A stretch of DNA of 64,000 bases, taken from assembly GCF_000688255.1 (NCBI RefSeq), contig NZ_JHYS01000007.1, positions 1-64,000 on the forward strand. Direction: 5' to 3'. The first letter of the stretch is position 1. The number at the start of each line of letters is the position of its first letter. This DNA is from Simplicispira psychrophila DSM 11588 (lineage in GTDB: Bacteria > Pseudomonadota > Gammaproteobacteria > Burkholderiales > Burkholderiaceae_C). Made by a program: the position numbers and the translations under genes. The notes beneath the pieces are model-generated. The model saw only the letters and a program-made list of their open reading frames with translations. It made no database searches and was not told the DNA's origin. Positions 58,991 to 64,000 of this stretch are shown piece after piece.

Positions 58991-59049
58991 TATTTTAGGA
59001 CGGCCCCAGGCTGTCGTGGCCGATTACCCTTGTTGCTATCGTGGCTGCG

Positions 59050-60453
59050 CTACACCATCTGCGCCGGCTGCACCCAGGCGTCAAATTCTTCCGCGCTCAG
59101 GTAGCCCGATGCCACGGCCGCTTCGCGCAGGCTGAGGCCTTCGTGGTGGGCGCGTTTGGCAATCTCGGCCGATTTGTCGTAGCCGATATGTGGATTCAAC
59201 GCCGTTACCAGCATCAGCGAACGCCCCACCAGTTCGGCAATGCGCGCGCGGTCGGGCTCAATGCCGACGGCGCAGTGCAGGTTGAAACTGTTGATGCCAT
59301 CGGTCAACAGGCGCACGCTGTGCAAAAAATTGTGGATGATCAGCGGCCGGAATACGTTCAGTTCAAAGTTGCCCGCCGCACCGCCCATGTTGATGGCGAC
59401 GTCGTTGCCCATCACCTGGCAGCACAGCATGGTCAGCGCCTCGCACTGCGTCGGGTTGACTTTGCCGGGCATGATCGACGAGCCGGGCTCGTTTTCCGGA
59501 ATGGTGATTTCACCCAGCCCACTGCGCGGGCCACTGGCCAGCCAGCGCACGTCGTTGGCGATTTTGGTCAGGCTGGCCGCCAGGGTTTTCAGGGCGCCGT
59601 GGGCGTACACCAGCGCGTCGCAGCTGGCCAGAGCTTCAAATTTGTTGGGGGCAGTGACAAACGGCAGGCCGGTCAGGTCGGCCAGTTCTTTGGCCACCGC
59701 CACGGCGTAGCCCGGCGGCGCATTCAGACCGGTACCCACCGCCGTGCCGCCCAGCGCCAGCTCGCACAGCTGCGGCAGCACCGCGCGCACCCGTTGCTCA
59801 CCAGACCCCAGCTGCGCCACCCAGCCGGACATTTCCTGCCCCAGCGTGATCGGCGTGGCGTCCTGCAGGTGGGTGCGGCCAATTTTGACAATATCGGCAA
59901 ACGCCTCAGATTTCATCTCCAGCGTGCTGCGCAGCGTGTTCAGCGCTGGCAGCAGCTGGCGCACCAGCGCGTCCACGGCGGCCACATGCATGGCGGTCGG
60001 AAACACATCGTTGCTGGACTGGCTTTTGTTCACCTCGTCATTGGGGTGCACCAGCCGCGCCTGGCCCCGTTCGCCGCTCAGCAGTTCGCTGGCACGGTTG
60101 GCCAGCACCTCGTTCATGTTCATGTTGGTTTGCGTGCCCGAGCCGGTTTGCCAGACCACCAACGGAAACTCGTCCACATGGCCACCCACAATCACCTCGT
60201 CCGCCGCCGCCACGATGGCGGTGGTTTTGACCGCGTCCAGCAAACCCAGCCGATGGTTGGTATAGGCACTGGCGCGCTTGACCTGGGCCAGCGCGCGCAG
60301 CAGTTCCGGCGGCATCCGGTCGCCGGCAATGGCAAAGTGCTGCAGCGAGCGCTGCGTTTGTGCGCCCCACAGCCGATCGGCAGGCACGTGGATGGGGCCA
60401 AAGCTGTCGCGCTCGATACGAAAAACAGTGCTGTTGCTGGGGTCGGTATGCAT
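59050..60453 (-). CDS. fumC: Fumarate hydratase class II (FumC)
   Basis: A 467-residue oxygen-stable fumarase that converts fumarate to malate in the citric acid cycle. The active-site motifs are [37 protein letters not shown] and the lyase signature [11 protein letters not shown] (about 316-326). The start at 60453 is chosen because AAGGA lies 5 nt upstream; an ATG 6 nt earlier sits on that site. It is divergent to the class I fumarase, with 132 bp between the starts. Confidence 0.96.
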   Translation of the reverse strand: MHTDPSNSTVFRIERDSFGPIHVPADRLWGAQTQRSLQHFAIAGDRMPPELLRALAQVKRASAYTNHRLGLLDAVKTTAIVAAADEVIVGGHVDEFPLVVWQTGSGTQTNMNMNEVLANRASELLSGERGQARLVHPNDEVNKSQSSNDVFPTAMHVAAVDALVRQLLPALNTLRSTLEMKSEAFADIVKIGRTHLQDATPITLGQEMSGWVAQLGSGEQRVRAVLPQLCELALGGTAVGTGLNAPPGYAVAVAKELADLTGLPFVTAPNKFEALASCDALVYAHGALKTLAASLTKIANDVRWLASGPRSGLGEITIPENEPGSSIMPGKVNPTQCEALTMLCCQVMGNDVAINMGGAAGNFELNVFRPLIIHNFLHSVRLLTDGINSFNLHCAVGIEPDRARIAELVGRSLMLVTALNPHIGYDKSAEIAKRAHHEGLSLREAAVASGYLSAEEFDAWVQPAQMV

Positions 60454-60585
60454 GGCCATCCTTGGAAATGAACTGCCAGCATACCCCGCTGGCCCGCCCT
60501 GGGCCAGACCCTGCTGACAGCCTTGCGCAAGGCGTGCAGGGGATAATCGAAGGTTCGCGACTTCATCAGACCGGAACCCCCATCC

Positions 60586-62139
60586 ATGACCACGACCATC
60601 CGCCAACAAGACCTGATCGACTCGATTGCTGCGGCGCTGCAATACATCAGCTACTACCACCCCACCGACTACATTGCCCACCTGGCACGCGCCTACGAGC
60701 GTGAGCAAAGCCCGGCGGCCAAGGATGCGATGGCGCAAATTTTGACCAACAGCAAGCTCAGCGCTACTGGTCACCGCCCGATTTGCCAGGACACCGGCAT
60801 CGTCAACGTGTTCCTGAAAGTCGGTATGGACGTGCGCTGGGGTGACTTCACCGGCAGCTTGGAAGATGCCATCAACGAAGGCGTGCGCCGCGGCTACAAC
60901 CACGAAGGCAACACCCTGCGCGCCAGCGTGGTGGCCGACCCGCTGTTTGCCCGCAAGAACACCAAAGACAACACCCCCGCCGTCATCTTTACCGAGATCG
61001 TGCCCGGCAATACCGTGGATATCACCGTGGCAGCCAAGGGCGGCGGCTCGGAGAACAAGTCCAAGCTGATCATGATGAACCCCGGCGACAACCTGGTCGA
61101 TTGGGTACTGAAAACGGTGCCGACCATGGGCGCCGGCTGGTGCCCGCCCGGCATGTTGGGCATCGGCATTGGCGGCACCGCTGAAAAAGCCGTGCTGCTG
61201 GCCAAAGAAAGCCTGATGGGCGACTTGGACATGTACGAGCTGCAAGCCAAGTCGGCACGCGGCGACAAGCTCGACCAAGTCGAAGAGCTGCGCCTAGAGC
61301 TGTTCGACAAGGTCAACGCCCTGGGCATTGGTGCCCAAGGCTTGGGTGGCCTGACCACGGTGCTGGACGTCAAAATCAAGCTCTACCCGACGCACGCCGC
61401 CAGCAAGCCGGTAGCGATGATCCCCAACTGCGCTGCCACGCGCCACGCGCACTTTGTCATGGACGGCTCGGGCCCGGTCTACCTCGACCCGCCCAGCCTG
61501 GACCTGTGGCCCAAGATCGACTGGGCGCCCGACTACAACACCAGCAAAAGGGTCGATCTGAACGCCCTGACCAAAGCGGAAGTGGCCAGCTGGAAGCCCG
61601 GCGACACACTGCTCTTGAACGGCAAAATGCTCACCGGCCGCGACGCCGCGCACAAGCGCATCCAGGACATGCTGGCCAAGGGCGAGCCGCTGCCGGTCGA
61701 TTTCACCAACCGCGTCATTTACTACGTCGGCCCGGTCGATCCGGTCGCCGGCGAAGCGGTGGGCCCGGCTGGCCCGACCACGGCCACGCGCATGGACGGC
61801 TTCACCGAAATGATGCTGGCGCAAACCGGCCTGATCGCCATGGTCGGCAAGGCCGAGCGCGGTCCGACCGCCATTGCCGCTATCCAAAAGCACCAATCGG
61901 CCTACCTGATGGCCGTCGGCGGTGCGGCTTACTTGGTCTCCAAAGCCATCAAGCACGCCAAAGTGGTCGGTTTTGCAGACTTGGGCATGGAAGCCATTTA
62001 CGAGTTTGACGTGGTCGATATGCCCGTCACCGTGGCGGTCGATGCCGGCGGCACCAGCGTCCACAACACCGGCCCCGCCGAGTGGCAAGAGCGCATTGCT
62101 ACCGGTGAGTTCAAGGGCATTGAAGTAGCAGCCGCCTGA
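60586..62139 (+). CDS. fumA: Fumarate hydratase class I, iron-sulfur type
   Basis: A 517-residue oxygen-sensitive fumarase. The three ligands of the 4Fe-4S cluster are Cys67 (PICQDTG), Cys186 (GAGWCPPG) and Cys282 (IPNCAATRH). The N-terminal alpha and C-terminal beta domains are fused as in E. coli FumA/FumB. With FumC next door the organism can hold fumarase activity both at low iron or under oxidative stress and under iron-rich conditions. The symbol reflects class rather than orthology. Confidence 0.94.
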   Translation: MTTTIRQQDLIDSIAAALQYISYYHPTDYIAHLARAYEREQSPAAKDAMAQILTNSKLSATGHRPICQDTGIVNVFLKVGMDVRWGDFTGSLEDAINEGVRRGYNHEGNTLRASVVADPLFARKNTKDNTPAVIFTEIVPGNTVDITVAAKGGGSENKSKLIMMNPGDNLVDWVLKTVPTMGAGWCPPGMLGIGIGGTAEKAVLLAKESLMGDLDMYELQAKSARGDKLDQVEELRLELFDKVNALGIGAQGLGGLTTVLDVKIKLYPTHAASKPVAMIPNCAATRHAHFVMDGSGPVYLDPPSLDLWPKIDWAPDYNTSKRVDLNALTKAEVASWKPGDTLLLNGKMLTGRDAAHKRIQDMLAKGEPLPVDFTNRVIYYVGPVDPVAGEAVGPAGPTTATRMDGFTEMMLAQTGLIAMVGKAERGPTAIAAIQKHQSAYLMAVGGAAYLVSKAIKHAKVVGFADLGMEAIYEFDVVDMPVTVAVDAGGTSVHNTGPAEWQERIATGEFKGIEVAAA

Positions 62140-62208
62140 CGCTCTGCCCCATGTCTCCTTGCCAGCCACACCGGCTGGCAAGGCGCCGCCACCTGCCCAC
62201 CTGCCCAC

Positions 62209-63078
62209 ATGCCCATCGTTCAGCAGCCCATCGGCGTTTTTGACAGCGGCATCGGCGGCCTGAGCGTGCTGCAAGCGTTGCGCGCCGAACTGCCACACGA
62301 GCACTTTGTCTATCTGGCCGATACGGCCCACGCGCCCTATGGCGAGCGCAGCGCCGAGTTTGTTGCCGAGCGCAGCTACGCCATTGCGGCGCACTTAGTG
62401 GCGCAACACGGCATCAAGGCGCTGGTGGTGGCCTGCAACACCGCTACCGCCGCCGCCATCCACGAGATTCGGGCGCGCTACCCGCAGCTGCCGCTGGTCG
62501 GCGTCGAGCCGGCACTCAAACCCGCTGTCGCCCTGAGCCGTACCGGACGCATCGGCGTCATCGGCACACGCGGCACGTTGAACAGCGCCAAATTTGGCAA
62601 ATTGCTGATTTCATTGCAGGGGCAGGCGCAATTCATTGTCCAGCCCTGCGACGGCTTGGCGCACGCCATTGAGCGCAGCACGGCACTGGACTTATCCCGC
62701 CCTGAATTTGCTACAGAAATAAGAGCTATTTGCGCAGGATACACGAGCATTATGGGCCGTTTTGGTATTCAATCGGGGGAAATAGACACCTTGGTGCTGG
62801 GCTGCACCCATTACGTATTTGCACAAAACGAATTGCGTGATTTGCTCGGCCCTGACATCCGCCTGATCGCCACCGGCGAACCTGTGGCGCGGCAAACACG
62901 GCGCCTACTGCATACCGCCGCTGCACTGACCGCCAATCAACCCGATGGCACTGCAGCCAGCGCCGAGCGCTTACCGCTGCTACTCACCACTGGCCTGCTG
63001 ACACCACTGCAAACCGCCGCCGCGCGCTGGCTGCAACTGCCCCAGGAATGCTGCAGCACAGCGCTGGTGGCTGCTTGA
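62209..63078 (+). CDS. murI: Glutamate racemase
   Basis: A 289-residue enzyme that supplies D-glutamate for peptidoglycan. IGVFDSGIGGLSVLQALRAE begins the protein. The two catalytic cysteines are Cys76 (VVACNTATAAA) and Cys199 (LVLGCTHYVF). The region just before the second Cys, residues of about 168-188, looks derived in part from a repeat copy (62711-62770). The start lies 69 nt after the fumarase stop. Confidence 0.95.
   Translation: MPIVQQPIGVFDSGIGGLSVLQALRAELPHEHFVYLADTAHAPYGERSAEFVAERSYAIAAHLVAQHGIKALVVACNTATAAAIHEIRARYPQLPLVGVEPALKPAVALSRTGRIGVIGTRGTLNSAKFGKLLISLQGQAQFIVQPCDGLAHAIERSTALDLSRPEFATEIRAICAGYTSIMGRFGIQSGEIDTLVLGCTHYVFAQNELRDLLGPDIRLIATGEPVARQTRRLLHTAAALTANQPDGTAASAERLPLLLTTGLLTPLQTAAARWLQLPQECCSTALVAA
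62711..62770 (+). repeat. Possible interspersed repeat inside murI
   Basis: AAATAAGAGCTATTTGCGCA, then ATTATGGGCCGTTTTGGT, follows the family order, but the encoded residues also resemble normal MurI sequence. The copy is doubtful. Confidence 0.35.
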
Positions 63079-63085
63079 CCTCTAT

Positions 63086-63146
63086 TCACAATCAAATCAG
63101 GCTGCAGCCCTTATACGTCAAGTGGTATAAGCTATCAAAATAAGAG
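63086..63146 (-). repeat. Interspersed repeat after murI
   Basis: The minus strand reads TTATTTTGATAGCTTATACC, ACTTGACGTATAAGGGCTGC and AGCCTGATTTGATTGTG, in family order. It lies between the convergent murI and YgjP-like genes. Confidence 0.65.
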
Positions 63147-63154
63147 CTTGAGAA

Positions 63155-63679
63155 TCAAGCTGCCGCCCATAAACGCGCTCCGGCGCCTTCCAGGTGGGTA
63201 AGGTACAGGCGCACGTCGAACTCATACTGGTGGTAGTTCGGCTCCATGTAGGCGCACAGTTGGTAGAAGGCTTTGTTGTGCTCACGTTCGCGCAGGTGGG
63301 CCAATTCGTGCACCACGATCATGCGCAAAAACTCATCCGGCACCTGTTTGAACATCGCCGCCACACGGATCTCGTGCTTAGCCGCCAGTTTGCCGCCCTG
63401 CACGCGCGAGATGCTGGTGTGCAGCCCCAAGGCATTGCGCACAACGTGGATCTTGCTGTCAAACAGGACCTTGTTGACCGCATCGGCATTGCGCAGATGG
63501 CGGTTTTTCAGCTCGGTGGTGTAGTGGTAGAGCGCCTTGTCGGTGCGCACGGCATGGGCTTGCGGGTATTTGCGCTGCAGCATAGGCGCCAAACCATTGG
63601 CGCCGTCCCGCAGCAGAGTACGCACCTGCTCTTGCAGCGCCTCTGGGTAGGCGCGCAAGTAAGGCAGATCGCGGTGCAT
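63155..63679 (-). CDS. YgjP-like (DUF45) zinc metallopeptidase-fold protein
   Basis: A 174-residue cytoplasmic protein with the zinc motif HELAH (His124, Glu125, His128) and a third ligand His134 in REREHNKAFYQLCAYMEPNY. This matches the DUF45/YgjP group, whose members carry a peptidase-like fold; E. coli YgjP has been described as a UTP pyrophosphatase. The reaction here is therefore open. It lies 20 nt after the upstream gene on the minus strand, so the two are probably co-transcribed. Confidence 0.8.
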   Translation of the reverse strand: MHRDLPYLRAYPEALQEQVRTLLRDGANGLAPMLQRKYPQAHAVRTDKALYHYTTELKNRHLRNADAVNKVLFDSKIHVVRNALGLHTSISRVQGGKLAAKHEIRVAAMFKQVPDEFLRMIVVHELAHLREREHNKAFYQLCAYMEPNYHQYEFDVRLYLTHLEGAGARLWAAA

Positions 63680-63699
63680 GGGAGAGGGGGAAATCAGCC

Positions 63700-64000
63700 T
63701 CAGTGCAGATGGCGTGGACGGCGGCCGCCGCTGCCACCATGGCTACCGCCCGAGCCACCGGAGCCGCCAGGGCCACGGGGTGGCTTGCCAATTTCGAGTG
63801 AATTCACCAGAGCGTCAAAGCGCTGGCTGAAAAGTCGGTCGATCTCAGCCACCACACCGCCGAGTTCGGCACCGTCAAAATGGCGCTCCATCATGTTGAC
63901 CACGTCCTGCACCAGCAAATCGCGCTGTACCTGCATGATGGCGGCCGGCGTCGGGCCGACAAACAGCATGAGGAAATCATCGCGCGACTCAGCTTCTTCC
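63700..64000 (-). CDS. Unidentified protein, C-terminal 99 residues
   Basis: The frame continues past the window end, so the start is not visible. The visible part has a helical stretch (IMQVQRDLLVQDVVNMMERH, then FDGAELGGVVAEIDRLFSQR) and ends in a Gly- and Ser-rich tail (PRGPGGSGGSGGSHGGSGGR) with RRPRHLH as last residues. I do not recognise the family. The tail is probably disordered. Confidence 0.6.
   Translation of the reverse strand, partial: EEAESRDDFLMLFVGPTPAAIMQVQRDLLVQDVVNMMERHFDGAELGGVVAEIDRLFSQRFDALVNSLEIGKPPRGPGGSGGSGGSHGGSGGRRPRHLH

Noticed and set aside
59041-60471. Open frame of 476 codons opposite fumC
   Set aside because: It is fully antisense to a complete fumarase gene and rich in His, Gln and Arg, as expected from GC-rich antisense frames.

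Overview
The window is a chromosomal segment of a betaproteobacterium, most likely Burkholderiales, family Comamonadaceae. The evidence is the block rpsO-pnp-qor-tpiA-secG-tRNA-Leu-nuoA..N-DUF2818, the minor-pilin block followed by ribD-ribE, high GC with a strong third-position bias in most genes, and at least a dozen copies of a short TAGCT..AGCGCT..AGAGGCC repeat that I associate from memory with this family.

Layout. 1-289: right end of an IS3-family element. 643-2481: a chemoreceptor. 2609-6321: a reactive-aldehyde cassette (TetR regulator, YqhD aldehyde reductase, CurA-like reductase, DJ-1/PfpI protein) with the same 15-bp operator before the regulator and before yqhD. 6396-9335 and 13614-17384: Bcr-type MFS exporter, miaA, an ABC ATPase, its FtsX-type permease and a CrtC-like lipocalin protein. 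This run is split by a large secreted protease gene on the other strand (9424-13464). 17472-22246: a branched-chain amino-acid type ABC importer (minus strand). 22487-24313: an ABC exporter. 24497-44647, all minus strand: rpsO, pnp, quinone oxidoreductase, tpiA, secG, tRNA-Leu(GAG), 14 complex I genes and DUF2818. 44916-53003: a small secreted protein, then two FimT-like pilins, pilV, pilW, pilX, pilY1 and a PilE-like pilin. 53049-54822: ribD and ribE. 54959-56353: a winged-helix/Fic-like protein behind a cluster of palindromes. 56371-58626: divergent selD and mnmH (2-selenouridine tRNA modification). 58693-58990: a DUF2249 gene with an NsrR-like palindrome. 59050-62139: divergent class II and class I fumarases. 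62209-64000: murI, a YgjP-like metallopeptidase and the C-terminus of an unidentified protein.

The most unusual item is the 1346-residue secreted protein at 9424-13464. It carries a complete subtilisin (S8) triad and a complete trypsin (S1) triad in one chain. The trypsin domain appears to be inserted inside the third of three InlB-like repeats, and its IVGG N-terminus is preceded by Thr, not by Arg or Lys, so it would need cutting by a protease of another specificity, possibly the S8 domain of the same chain. Other points worth a second look are the in-frame repeat copies in miaA, the FtsX permease, ribD and murI, a Fic domain with Gln in place of the catalytic His plus its own wHTH and operator-like palindromes, an Arg in place of the Walker A Lys in LivF, and the twin operator of the aldehyde cassette.

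No CRISPR array, rRNA, prophage or replication origin was seen. All functions are read from sequence features and memory of the families. No database search was run.
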